Assembly: GCF_037081675.1 (NCBI RefSeq)
Contig: NZ_JAZAQL010000002.1
Coordinates: 1,116,001 to 1,180,000 of the forward strand
Reading direction: 5' to 3'
Source of the DNA: Halorubellus litoreus
GTDB lineage: Archaea; Halobacteriota; Halobacteria; Halobacteriales; Natrialbaceae
Length of the DNA: 64,000 bases
Shown piece by piece: positions 41,360 through 48,903 of this stretch. Positions within the stretch are counted from its first letter, which is position 1; each line of letters opens with the position of its first letter. The translations under genes were made by a program, and so were the position numbers. The notes beneath the pieces are model-generated. The model was not told the DNA's origin. It saw nothing but the letters and a program-made list of their open reading frames with translations, and made no database searches.

Positions 41360-42208
41360 TCAGAACGCGAGCGCGGCGAACGCGACGAGTGCAACGCCGA
41401 CGACCGCCGCGGGGAACGCGAACCCGGAGTGAACGAGGAGTTCGGTGCGGCCGCGGTCCGAGAGCACGAACGGCCCGGAGTCGCGAGCGACGACCGTTCG
41501 CTCGCTGCGGGCGTCGGTGTCGACGTCCACAGCCGTCCGGGTCACCTCGCCGAGCACGAAGACGTCGTCGCCGGGTTCGAGCGTCGCCTCCTCGTGCTCG
41601 CGCTCGCCGTCCTCGGCGCCGGGCGAGAACGGGACCTCGATGCTCTCCTGTTGGCCGCTCGCACCGGCGGCCTCGGCGGCGGTGACGTCGAACGACTTCG
41701 GCGTGTGCGCCTCGAACGACGAGAACGACACGACCGTCTCGCCGTCCGTGACGCTGTTCCCGAGCGTTCCGGTGGCCGCGACGCCAGCGGGTTCGTTCCT
41801 GACGTTCGCGCCCGCGTCGACGAGCACACGTCCCGTGTCGTCGCGAACGTAGAACGGCGTGGAGCGATACCCCGTGGAGACCTCCTCCCAGTTCTGGCTG
41901 AACGTCTGCCCGTCGTCGACGACGTCCGTCGGACTATCGGTGTGCTGGCGGTGCGTGCGGAACTCCTCGGTTCGCCAGGCCGCGACGACGGCGTCGTCGT
42001 CCTGGAACTCCGGGCGGACGACCGCGTCGTCGTCGACCAGTTCGACGGTGCCGGAGACCGCGACCCGGTCGCCCGGCTGGGCGTCGGCCGCGTCCACGAC
42101 CGGCGTGCCTCTGATGAGCGAGAACATCGCGCGGCGGCGGAGCGCCCACGCGACGGCGAGGACGCCGACGCCCGCGATGGCGAGCCGAAGCCAGAGCGTG
42201 TACGCCAT
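41360..42208 (-). CDS. GIDE-domain membrane protein 2
   Basis: 282 residues. Same scheme as its neighbour: N-terminal helix (WLRLAIAGVGVLAVAWALRR), soluble domain with VVAAWRTEEFRTHRQ in the place of AGW.VEEW, GDDVFVLGEVTRTA, and C-terminal helix ending VALVAFAALAF. The three proteins are only moderately similar, indicating old duplication. Its tail sequence also appears, displaced, near 40.41 kb. Confidence 0.65.
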   Translation of the reverse strand: MAYTLWLRLAIAGVGVLAVAWALRRRAMFSLIRGTPVVDAADAQPGDRVAVSGTVELVDDDAVVRPEFQDDDAVVAAWRTEEFRTHRQHTDSPTDVVDDGQTFSQNWEEVSTGYRSTPFYVRDDTGRVLVDAGANVRNEPAGVAATGTLGNSVTDGETVVSFSSFEAHTPKSFDVTAAEAAGASGQQESIEVPFSPGAEDGEREHEEATLEPGDDVFVLGEVTRTAVDVDTDARSERTVVARDSGPFVLSDRGRTELLVHSGFAFPAAVVGVALVAFAALAF

Positions 42209-42307
42209 ATCGTTCCAGAACTCACGCAGCCGTACAAAGTCCTGCCGGTCAGATAACTCGTTTCGCCGGGGTGAGCCAGTGACGCCGTTCGGGATTCCCG
42301 GAACCGG

Positions 42308-42727
42308 TCAGTCGGAGCCCTCGACGTCCGTGGACGAGGGATCTTCCTCGCCGCCAGTTCCGGCCTCGGCCGATTCGAGCGAGCGCGAGGCAGCCGAGAG
42401 CAAGAGTTCGACGACGAGGAACGCGCCCACGGCAGCCCAGAACTCGTCGAGGACGGTGCTCGTCGCGACGTGCGCGACGAGGACGACGACGAGCGCGGCC
42501 GCACACGCGCCGACGGCCCACGCGACGCCGTGCCAGCGCGCGTCGTGCTCCGGCCACGACCGCGAGTACGTCCGCGGCACCGACACCCCGAGAACGAACA
42601 TCGTCAGGAACCCCAGTGACTCGTTCCCGACGAGGTCGGTGACGAAGTAGCCGGTTGGGATGGCGACCGCGATAGCGGTGACGACGACGACGAATCGCGT
42701 CGACGAGAGGTACGACCGAACGTCCAT
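42308..42727 (-). CDS. Hypothetical multi-helix membrane protein
   Basis: 139 residues from ATG 42,727. Four hydrophobic segments (VVVVTAIAVAIPTGYFV, FLTMFVLGVSV, WAVGACAAALVVVLVAHVA and FWAAVGAFLVVELLLSAAS) and an acidic C-terminal tail. It lies between two GIDE genes on the same strand and may belong to the same cluster. No conserved motif was recognised. Confidence 0.6.
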   Translation of the reverse strand: MDVRSYLSSTRFVVVVTAIAVAIPTGYFVTDLVGNESLGFLTMFVLGVSVPRTYSRSWPEHDARWHGVAWAVGACAAALVVVLVAHVATSTVLDEFWAAVGAFLVVELLLSAASRSLESAEAGTGGEEDPSSTDVEGSD

Positions 42728-42797
42728 GCGCCGTACTCCCCGGCGCGGACGCAAAACGCTTCGCACTCGCTGTAACCCTGCTTCCAGGAGCGAACGA

Positions 42798-43643
42798 TCA
42801 GAGGCCGACCGCGTAGAGCACGCTCGCGGCCATCACCATCGCACCGACCACCATCGCGGGGAGTCCGTACCGGGCTTTGCTCAGTAACTCGTCCTCGCTG
42901 CGCGTCGACAGGATGAACTCGTCGTCGCCGGCGGGCGTCACGACCGCGTCCTCGGGCCGCAGCCGTCGGTCGGGGTGCGCGTCCCCGTCCGTCGGTTCGA
43001 CCGTCCCGAGGAGGTACACGCTATCACCGGGCTCGACGACGCCTTCGCTGTACTTGCGTTCGCCGTGCGCGTTCCCGAAGTCGATCGCGTTGAACATCGA
43101 CCCCGTCTGCTCGTCGATACCGGGTGCGCGAAGCTCGAACTCCTCGACGCGCGCGGGCTTCGGGTCGTCGGGTGCGACCTGATGGCGGACGCCGAGCGTC
43201 TGGAAGTCGAGCGTCTTCCCGTCGACGGAGACGCTGTGGTCGAGGTCACCCAGCGAGACGTTCGACGTCCAACTGCTCGAATCGGCGTCGGCACCGGGTT
43301 CGACGCGTATCTCTGCACTTCCGTCGTCGACGCGGAACGGCACGGAGTCGTAGCCTTCGGCGATGGTCCGCCAATCGCTGTTGTCGCCGGTCTCGTCCCA
43401 CTCCTCGACCTCCCAGCCGGCGGCGACGCAGGCCGTTCCGGAAAGTGGTGCCTGGAGTTTCGAGTTCCCGTCCGCTGCCTCGACGACCTCGCCCTTTACC
43501 TCGACGAGTCCGGGTTCGTCGACGTCGAGGATTCGCGACGTCGGCGTCCCCGCGATGGCCTGATGGTAGGCCCGACGCTTGTACCCCCACGTGGTCGCGA
43601 ACCCACCGAGGACGAACGCGATGAGAGCTACTTCAATCGACAT
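42798..43643 (-). CDS. GIDE-domain membrane protein 3
   Basis: 281 residues from ATG 43,643. N-terminal helix (IEVALIAFVLGGFATTWGYK), GTACVAAGWEVEEWDE, then GDSVYLLGTVEPTDGDAH, and C-terminal hydrophobic end (LPAMVVGAMVMAASVLYAVG). Shares the AGW.VEEW and VYxLGT patterns with GIDE 1, showing that 1 and 3 are closer to each other than to 2. Function unknown; possibly envelope-associated. Confidence 0.65.
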   Translation of the reverse strand: MSIEVALIAFVLGGFATTWGYKRRAYHQAIAGTPTSRILDVDEPGLVEVKGEVVEAADGNSKLQAPLSGTACVAAGWEVEEWDETGDNSDWRTIAEGYDSVPFRVDDGSAEIRVEPGADADSSSWTSNVSLGDLDHSVSVDGKTLDFQTLGVRHQVAPDDPKPARVEEFELRAPGIDEQTGSMFNAIDFGNAHGERKYSEGVVEPGDSVYLLGTVEPTDGDAHPDRRLRPEDAVVTPAGDDEFILSTRSEDELLSKARYGLPAMVVGAMVMAASVLYAVGL

Positions 43644-43715
43644 ATCGCACACACGACGACAGAGTGACAAAAAACCAGACGGTTCGGTTCCCGTCCAACG
43701 GGTCGTAGCGCGAGG

Positions 43716-43835
43716 CGGGGGTCGTCGCCGGAATCGACGCTCAGGGCGAGTCGGGGTCGTCGCCGGAATCGACGCTCAGGGCGAGTCGGGGTCGTCGCCG
43801 GAATCGACGCTCAGGGCGAGTCAGGGTCGTCCTCG
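43716..43835. repeat. 35-bp tandem repeat of the MaoC gene end
   Basis: The unit GAATCGACGCTCAGGGCGAG plus 15 further bases repeats at 43,731, 43,766 and 43,801, exactly 35 bp apart. The last copy merges into the end of the MaoC gene, whose stop (TCA at 43,811 on this strand) and last codons (DPDSP) are copied in each unit with minor changes. The array lies immediately past that gene's stop. Not CRISPR because there are no spacers. Confidence 0.9.
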
Positions 43836-44299
43836 TACGCGGAACGCTTCTTGAACATGAACTTCATGTCGCCCTCGAGGAGGACCTCGTCGTCCTGATT
43901 CCACGTGGTGCCGTCGATGACGACGAGGCCGGCGTCCTCGCGGCTCTCGAAGTCCTGTTTGTCCGTCACCTCGAACTCGGCGTTGATGGTGTCGCCGATG
44001 GTGAGGGGGTTCGGGACGTCCATGTAGTTCATGCCGAGGAACGCGATGACGGTGCGTTCGACGAACCCGCAGCGCTGGACCATCCCGGTGGTGAGGATGA
44101 ACGTCATCGGACCGTGCCCGATGCGTTCGCCGAACGGGCCGTCCTCGCTGTACTCTGCGTTCGTGTGGAGTTCCGTCCAGTCGTCGGCGAACATCGAGTG
44201 GAAGACGAAGTCCGATTCGGTGACGGTGCGTCCAGCGCTCTCGAACGTCTTCCCGACCTCCATGTCCTCGAAGTAGTGGGGTTCGTAGCTGTAAGCCAT
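43811..44299 (-). CDS. MaoC-family dehydratase
   Basis: 162 residues of hotdog fold. SYEPHYFEDMEVGKTFESAG and the early DWTELHTNAEYSEDGPFGER with the hydratase-like ERIGHGPMTFILTTGM region match the MaoC family, which hydrates enoyl-CoA derivatives in beta-oxidation or aromatic degradation. Adjacent copies of its last codons continue past the stop as the 35-bp array. Member of the acyl-CoA gene group in this part. Confidence 0.8.
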   Translation of the reverse strand: MAYSYEPHYFEDMEVGKTFESAGRTVTESDFVFHSMFADDWTELHTNAEYSEDGPFGERIGHGPMTFILTTGMVQRCGFVERTVIAFLGMNYMDVPNPLTIGDTINAEFEVTDKQDFESREDAGLVVIDGTTWNQDDEVLLEGDMKFMFKKRSAYEDDPDSP

Positions 44300-44350
44300 A
44301 CCGGGCCTTCGCAGGGTGTCAGTAAAAACGATGGTGGTCGTCCGAGTGGG

Positions 44351-44941
44351 TCAGTACTCGGTTCGGTCGTCGCGCTCCCGAGCGAACGCGTCGTCGCGTT
44401 CGTCGTCGCCTTTGTCGTCGGCGTGGTCGTCGACGTGGTCGGGTTCGCCGTCGTGGGACCCGGTTCGCTCGGTCGGGCGCGGGGTGGTGTCGAACCGACG
44501 GTCGTCTCTCGCGGCGAGTTCCGCGCCGAGCCAGCCGCCGAGCGCGCTGAGCACGACGTGGTAGAGGACGGCGACGACGACGACGAACGCGACGACGATC
44601 CACGCGAACACCGGGAGGCCGAGCGCGACGCCGGGGCCGCCGCCGCTCGAGGCGACGAGACCGACCCAGCCGACGGTGAACAGGGACCCGACGAGGCCGA
44701 TGACGAGGAGTGCGGGTATCGCGGCGAGCAGGCCGGCGAGCGCGCCGACGCGGATGCCGCGCCGCGAGACCGACCGCGTCGCGTCGCGTTCCCCGGCTTC
44801 GAGGTAGCCCGAGAGCGCGCCGCCGACGACGGGCACGAACGGAATCCAGCTGAAGACGACCATGACGACGGCGCCCAGGAGGGCGTTGACGAACCCGCTA
44901 CGGGACCGGCCGGCGTCCGGGGTCGTCGAGTACTCGTTCAT
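44351..44941 (-). CDS. DUF5518-like membrane protein A
   Basis: 196 residues from ATG 44,941. Several helices (FVNALLGAVVMVVFSWIPFV, LLAAIPALLVIGLVGSL, FAWIVVAFVVVVAVLYHVVL) with Gly-rich ends (GGALSGYLEAGER) and an acidic Asp/Arg-rich tail. The pattern, including GxxxGGALxGYL, is repeated in the gene at 46,570, so they are paralogues on both sides of the tnpB element. Function unknown. Confidence 0.7.
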   Translation of the reverse strand: MNEYSTTPDAGRSRSGFVNALLGAVVMVVFSWIPFVPVVGGALSGYLEAGERDATRSVSRRGIRVGALAGLLAAIPALLVIGLVGSLFTVGWVGLVASSGGGPGVALGLPVFAWIVVAFVVVVAVLYHVVLSALGGWLGAELAARDDRRFDTTPRPTERTGSHDGEPDHVDDHADDKGDDERDDAFARERDDRTEY

Positions 44942-45065
44942 ACACCTCCTACGACGGCGGAGATAGTAAACCAGTCCCCGCGTCTCACGGGCTGAGAACA
45001 CTGTTTTGGTGCGTTCGGTCGTCGGTATCCGTCTCGGCGTACGCTCGGGCGGTCGTTTCAGCATA

Positions 45066-45224
45066 ATTCAAGGTGGAGCCTCCGACCTCAAGGAGCGAGC
45101 GTAGCGAGCGAGTAGGTCGGAGAGGAAACCGACACGGGACGACACTACCTACGCTCGATGGGTGGCCGACTCCCCCACTGAATCGTCACTAATATAAAAA
45201 CATAGGTCTACATCTGAAGTACGG
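45066..45224. mobile_element. Left end of tnpB element
   Basis: Contains TCCGACCT (45,081-45,088) and AGGTCGGA (45,114-45,121), an 8-bp stem with a 25-base loop rich in GCGAGC repeats. Subterminal hairpins of this type mark the ends of IS200/IS605/IS1341 elements, which insert without target duplication. The exact left boundary is not fixed; I saw no copy of a target-adjacent motif at both sides. Confidence 0.55.
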
Positions 45225-46550
45225 ATGGAGGTACGGCGCACTGTTCCGGTCAAACTCGACGTAACCGACAGCGACGCTGCCAGCCTCCACGAGACCATCT
45301 CCGAGTTCCTGTGGGCCGCAAACTACGTCGTCGACCACGCCTGGCAAGGCGAGTACAAGACCACGAGCAAAGCCGAACTCCAACGCGAAACCTACGACGA
45401 CGTGCGAGCCGAGACGCGGCTCCAAGCGAATCTCGTCCAGAACGCCCGCAACAAGGCCGCCGACGCCGTCCAGAGCGTCGTCGCACGCTGGAAGCAAGGC
45501 GACCACGCGGGGAAACCACGGTTCACAGCCCCGACGCTCGTCTACGACAAGCGGTGCGCGACGTTCAACGACGACCACGCGACGCTCTCGACCGTCGACG
45601 AACGCATCACCGCCGAGTACGTTCTTCCCGACGAGAGCCGCGAGACGCCACACTCGGAGTATCTCTTCGACGACGACTACGAAGTGACGGGCGCGGAACT
45701 GCACTACCGCGACGGCGAGTTCTACCTTCACGTCCGAACAAAGGCGGACGTGGAGTTCGAGACTGCCGACGACGGCAACGACGAGCACAGCACAGTCCTC
45801 GGCGTTGACCTCGGCATCGAGAACGTCGCCGTCACATCCACAGGCGAGTTCTGGAGTGGGTCAGAGTTGAACCACTGGCACCGCGAGTTCGAGAAGCGAC
45901 GCGGGTCGCTCCAACAGCGTGGCACGCGGGCTGCCCACGAAACCATCCAGTCGGTCGGACGTACCGAGACGGGACGCTACGACCACTTCTTACACACTGT
46001 CTCGAAGGAACTCGTCGCGGAAGCCGTCGAACACGACTGCGACGTGATAGCGTTCGAGAACCTGACTGGGATTCGTGAGCGGATGCCTCGCGCCAAGCAG
46101 TTCCACGCATGGGCGTTCCGACGCCTGTTCGAGTACGTCGAGTACAAGGCTGAGATAGTCGGTATCTCGATTGAAGAGGTGAATCCCGAGTACACCTCTC
46201 AACGGTGTTCGAAGTGCGGGACGACACTCCGAGAGAACCGCCAGACCCAAGAGCGGTTCTGTTGCCAGAAGTGTGGGTACGAAGTGAACGCCGACTACAA
46301 CGCGGCGAAGAACATCGGTCTGAAGCAGCTCCGCTCGGCGCAAAAGTCGTCGAGCGGAGGCGCACCCGTAAACGTGCGCTTGAATCGCGGGACGTTGAAC
46401 GTGAATGGCGATTACGAGCCTGCCGCTGACGGCGGCCAGAACGGGAGTCCACGCGAAAGCCCTACCCTCAACGAAGCGAACGGCGATAGCGCGGAACGAA
46501 GTTCCGCGGACCATTCGAGCGGGCCTTCGGCCCGCGAGAAGAAGCCGTGA
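45225..46550 (+). CDS. tnpB: TnpB RNA-guided nuclease (IS1341-type)
   Basis: 441 residues. The RuvC-like active site is complete: Asp195 in GVDLGIEN, Glu278 in IAFENL and Asp357 in NADYNAAKN. The zinc ribbon has Cys328/Cys331 and Cys347/Cys350. The C-terminal 80 residues after the last RuvC motif are polar and overlap the RNA part at the right end. No tnpA (TnpA-Y1) gene is adjacent, so this is the solitary IS1341 form, moved in trans or kept for its nuclease function. A guide RNA is expected from the 3' end. Confidence 0.85.
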   Translation: MEVRRTVPVKLDVTDSDAASLHETISEFLWAANYVVDHAWQGEYKTTSKAELQRETYDDVRAETRLQANLVQNARNKAADAVQSVVARWKQGDHAGKPRFTAPTLVYDKRCATFNDDHATLSTVDERITAEYVLPDESRETPHSEYLFDDDYEVTGAELHYRDGEFYLHVRTKADVEFETADDGNDEHSTVLGVDLGIENVAVTSTGEFWSGSELNHWHREFEKRRGSLQQRGTRAAHETIQSVGRTETGRYDHFLHTVSKELVAEAVEHDCDVIAFENLTGIRERMPRAKQFHAWAFRRLFEYVEYKAEIVGISIEEVNPEYTSQRCSKCGTTLRENRQTQERFCCQKCGYEVNADYNAAKNIGLKQLRSAQKSSSGGAPVNVRLNRGTLNVNGDYEPAADGGQNGSPRESPTLNEANGDSAERSSADHSSGPSAREKKP

Positions 46551-46575
46551 GCGAGTAGGGTAGGGTAGTTTACAA
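46519..46575 (+). ncRNA. Probable omega RNA scaffold / right end
   Basis: Hairpin GCGGGCC-TTC-GGCCCGC (46,519-46,535) within the last codons of tnpB, followed by a short tail before the element end. TnpB guide RNAs begin inside the tnpB 3' end and run out into flanking DNA, which would supply the guide. Boundary not determinable from sequence alone. Confidence 0.45.
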
Positions 46576-47043
46576 CTGGGTGTCGTCGAACTGGTCGTCG
46601 CGCGTTCGCTGACCGTAGCTGTCGCCGGTCGTCGACGGCTCCTGCGTGCGCTGGTACGCGACGACGCCGAGGTAGCCGCCGAGCGCGCCGAGCCCGAGCG
46701 TGTACGCGACGCCAGCGAGCCCGAAGAGGACGACGACGAACCCGAACGCGGCGGGGATGGCGCCGAGGAGCGTCACGCCGAGCGCGACGGTGAATATCGC
46801 CCAGAGGACGAGTACCGTCGGGAGCGAGAACAGGAAGCCGGCGAGTGCGCCAGCGAGTGCGCCGCGGCGCCCGTTCTCGCGGAGGAGCCACCCGGCGACG
46901 GCACCGCCGAGGAGCGGGGACCCGGGGACGAAGCCGGTGAGGAACGCGACGAGCGCGCCGACGACGCTGACGGCGGGGAGACTGGTGCCGGTGGCGTCTC
47001 GAAGCGGCTGGAGCGGGTCGTCGCGGGAAGAACCTGTTGACAT
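46570..47043 (-). CDS. DUF5518-like membrane protein B
   Basis: 157 residues from ATG 47,043. Similar layout to the gene at 44,351: helices (PAVSVVGALVAFLTGFVPGS, FSLPTVLVLWAIFTVALGV, AAFGFVVVLFGLAGVAYTL) and the GGAVAGWLLRENGRRGALAG element corresponding to GGALSGYLEAGER. The tnpB element lies between the two paralogues. The acidic tail has QFDDTQL at the end. Function unknown. Confidence 0.7.
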   Translation of the reverse strand: MSTGSSRDDPLQPLRDATGTSLPAVSVVGALVAFLTGFVPGSPLLGGAVAGWLLRENGRRGALAGALAGFLFSLPTVLVLWAIFTVALGVTLLGAIPAAFGFVVVLFGLAGVAYTLGLGALGGYLGVVAYQRTQEPSTTGDSYGQRTRDDQFDDTQL

Positions 47044-47100
47044 ACCGTGTGCTTCCGCGTTCTCGGTGAAAAGTGGTGGGTCGGGCGACGGCCGCGACGA

Positions 47101-47258
47101 CACCTGCTAGCAGTCGATTCACGCGACGACCGCGACGACACCTGCTAGCAGTCGATTCACGCGACGACCGCGACGACACCCGCTAGCACTCGATTCACGC
47201 GACGACCGCGACGACACCCGCTAGCACTCGATTCACGCGACGACCGCGGCGACGCCGG
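47101..47258. repeat. 38-bp tandem repeat of a gene end
   Basis: GATTCACGCG occurs at 47,116, 47,154, 47,192 and 47,230, exactly 38 bp apart. The last copy is the actual end of the small membrane protein gene (stop TCA at 47,233 on this strand, encoding LAGVAAVVA), and the others carry the altered ends LAGVVAVVA or LAGVVAAVA with a TGA stop. Copies with GCTAGCA in the spacer vary slightly. The array lies directly after the stop. Confidence 0.92.
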
Positions 47259-47577
47259 CGAGCATGGACGCGCCGAACCCGAGGAGCGCGAAGACGCCAG
47301 TACCGGTGACGAGCGACAGGGTGCCGAGGAGGACGGCGAAGAACGCGGCGACGAGCCCGACGAAGAGCGTGCGATAGCGCGAGATGGTGCTGACACCGGC
47401 GAGCTGTGCGAGGACGGCGCTGACGACGGCGAGCGGGCCGACGCCGAGCAACAGGACGCTCCCGATGGAGCGCAGCGTCGCGCTCAACACGACCGCGAGC
47501 GCGAGCAGGCCGACCACCCAGAGCCCCAGGACGACCCGTCCCTCCAATCGTTCGTACTGCAGCAACCCGATCCCCAT
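47233..47577 (-). CDS. Small hydrophobic membrane protein
   Basis: 114 residues from ATG 47,577. Three or four membrane helices (LGLWVVGLLALAVVLSATLR, VLLLGVGPLAVVSAVLAQLA, LFVGLVAAFFAVLLGTLSLV, ALLGFGASMLAGVAAVVA). No charged loop motif recognised. Its last codons are tandemly repeated past the stop (38-bp array). It is divergent from the thiolase gene. Function unknown. Confidence 0.6.
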   Translation of the reverse strand: MGIGLLQYERLEGRVVLGLWVVGLLALAVVLSATLRSIGSVLLLGVGPLAVVSAVLAQLAGVSTISRYRTLFVGLVAAFFAVLLGTLSLVTGTGVFALLGFGASMLAGVAAVVA

Positions 47578-47700
47578 GCACTCTCGAACGGGATGAAATA
47601 ATGTCAAGGTTCCTCTTCGGCCAGCGGTTCCCGGAGTCGTCCGACCGCTGCCGCGAGCGGTTCCCTGAATTATATGCGCGCCGCCAACGCAGGTCGGAGT

Positions 47701-48903
47701 ATGCGCGATGCTTACGTGGTCGGTGCGGGCCAGTCCGACTTCGGCTCGTTCCCGGAGGAGAGCTACCGGTCGCTGTTCGCGACCGCGTACGAGGCTGCCG
47801 TCGAGTCCGTGGACGGCGAGTTCGACCCGGATGCGGTCGACGAGGCGGTTCTCGGGACGCTCGGCGTCGGCGGCCGCCAGATCGGGCTGTCGGGACCGGC
47901 GGTCACCGAGCACGTCGGGTTGCACGGCGTGCCGACGACGCGCGTGGAGAACGCGTGCGCGGCGTCGGGCTACGCGGTCCGGCAGGCGGTGCAAGCCGTG
48001 AAGTCGGGGATGGCGGACCTCGTGCTCGCTGGCGGGTACGAGGTGATGACGGACGCGTCCGGTGACGCGACGCGGTACTGGCTGGGCGTCTCGGGGGAGA
48101 CGGAGTGGGAGCGATTGTCGGGGACGACGTTCGCTGGCGTGTACGCGCAGATGGCGAGCGCGCACGTCGCCGAGTACGGTACGGACCCCGACGCGCTATC
48201 GGAGGTCGCGGTGAAGAACCACAGTCACGGTGCGCTGAATCCCCACGCGCAGCTCGGGTTCGAGTGCACGCTCGAGGACGCGCGGGACGCGCCCGTCGTC
48301 GCGGACCCGCTCACGCTCTATCACTGCTGTCCGACGACGGACGGCGCGGCCGCAGTCCTCGTGGCGAGCGAGGACGTCGCGAGCGAACTCAGCGAGGACC
48401 CGGTCCGGGTCGCGGGCGTCGGTGCGGCGTCGGACGCGGTCGGGCTCTTCCAGCGGGACACGTACGCGGGGGTACCGGCGTCGGCGATGGCGGCAGAGCG
48501 TGCGTACGACCGCGCTGGCATCGACGCGGACGAGGCGGGCGCGGTCACCGACGCGCTGGACTTCGCGGAGGTCCACGACTGCTTCGCCATCGCGGAACTC
48601 ATGGCGTACGCGGACCTCGGGTTCTGCGCCCCAGAGGACGCCGGGGCGTTCGTGGCGGACGGCCGGAGCGACCACGGTGGCGACGTGGTCGTGAACTCCT
48701 CCGGCGGCTTGAAGTCGAAGGGCCATCCCATCGGGGCGACCGGCGCGGGGCAGGTCGTGGAGGCGTACAAGCAACTTCGCGGGGAAGCGGGCGAGCGACA
48801 GGTCGCGGACGCCGCGCGCGGCGTGACGCATAACGTCGGCGGGAGTGGTGGTGCGGCCGTCGTGCACGTCCTGGAGCGGGCCACGGAGGTGAGCGCGCGA
48901 TGA
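47701..48903 (+). CDS. Thiolase family protein (SCP-x like)
   Basis: About 400 residues from ATG 47,701. The thiolase nucleophile is Cys86 in RVENACAASG; later VHDCFAIAEL and SSGGLKSKGHPIGATGAGQ give the general-base His and CoA loop. It cleaves 3-ketoacyl-CoA or, with a partner, catalyses condensation. In archaea such thiolases are coupled to a DUF35 protein, and here the next gene overlaps by four bases (ATGA) and includes DUF35. Size fits the family. Confidence 0.85.
   Translation: MRDAYVVGAGQSDFGSFPEESYRSLFATAYEAAVESVDGEFDPDAVDEAVLGTLGVGGRQIGLSGPAVTEHVGLHGVPTTRVENACAASGYAVRQAVQAVKSGMADLVLAGGYEVMTDASGDATRYWLGVSGETEWERLSGTTFAGVYAQMASAHVAEYGTDPDALSEVAVKNHSHGALNPHAQLGFECTLEDARDAPVVADPLTLYHCCPTTDGAAAVLVASEDVASELSEDPVRVAGVGAASDAVGLFQRDTYAGVPASAMAAERAYDRAGIDADEAGAVTDALDFAEVHDCFAIAELMAYADLGFCAPEDAGAFVADGRSDHGGDVVVNSSGGLKSKGHPIGATGAGQVVEAYKQLRGEAGERQVADAARGVTHNVGGSGGAAVVHVLERATEVSAR

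Noticed and set aside
47101..47258. Possible CRISPR array near 47.1 kb
   Set aside because: Units of 38 bp repeat without spacers and overlap the true end of a gene.
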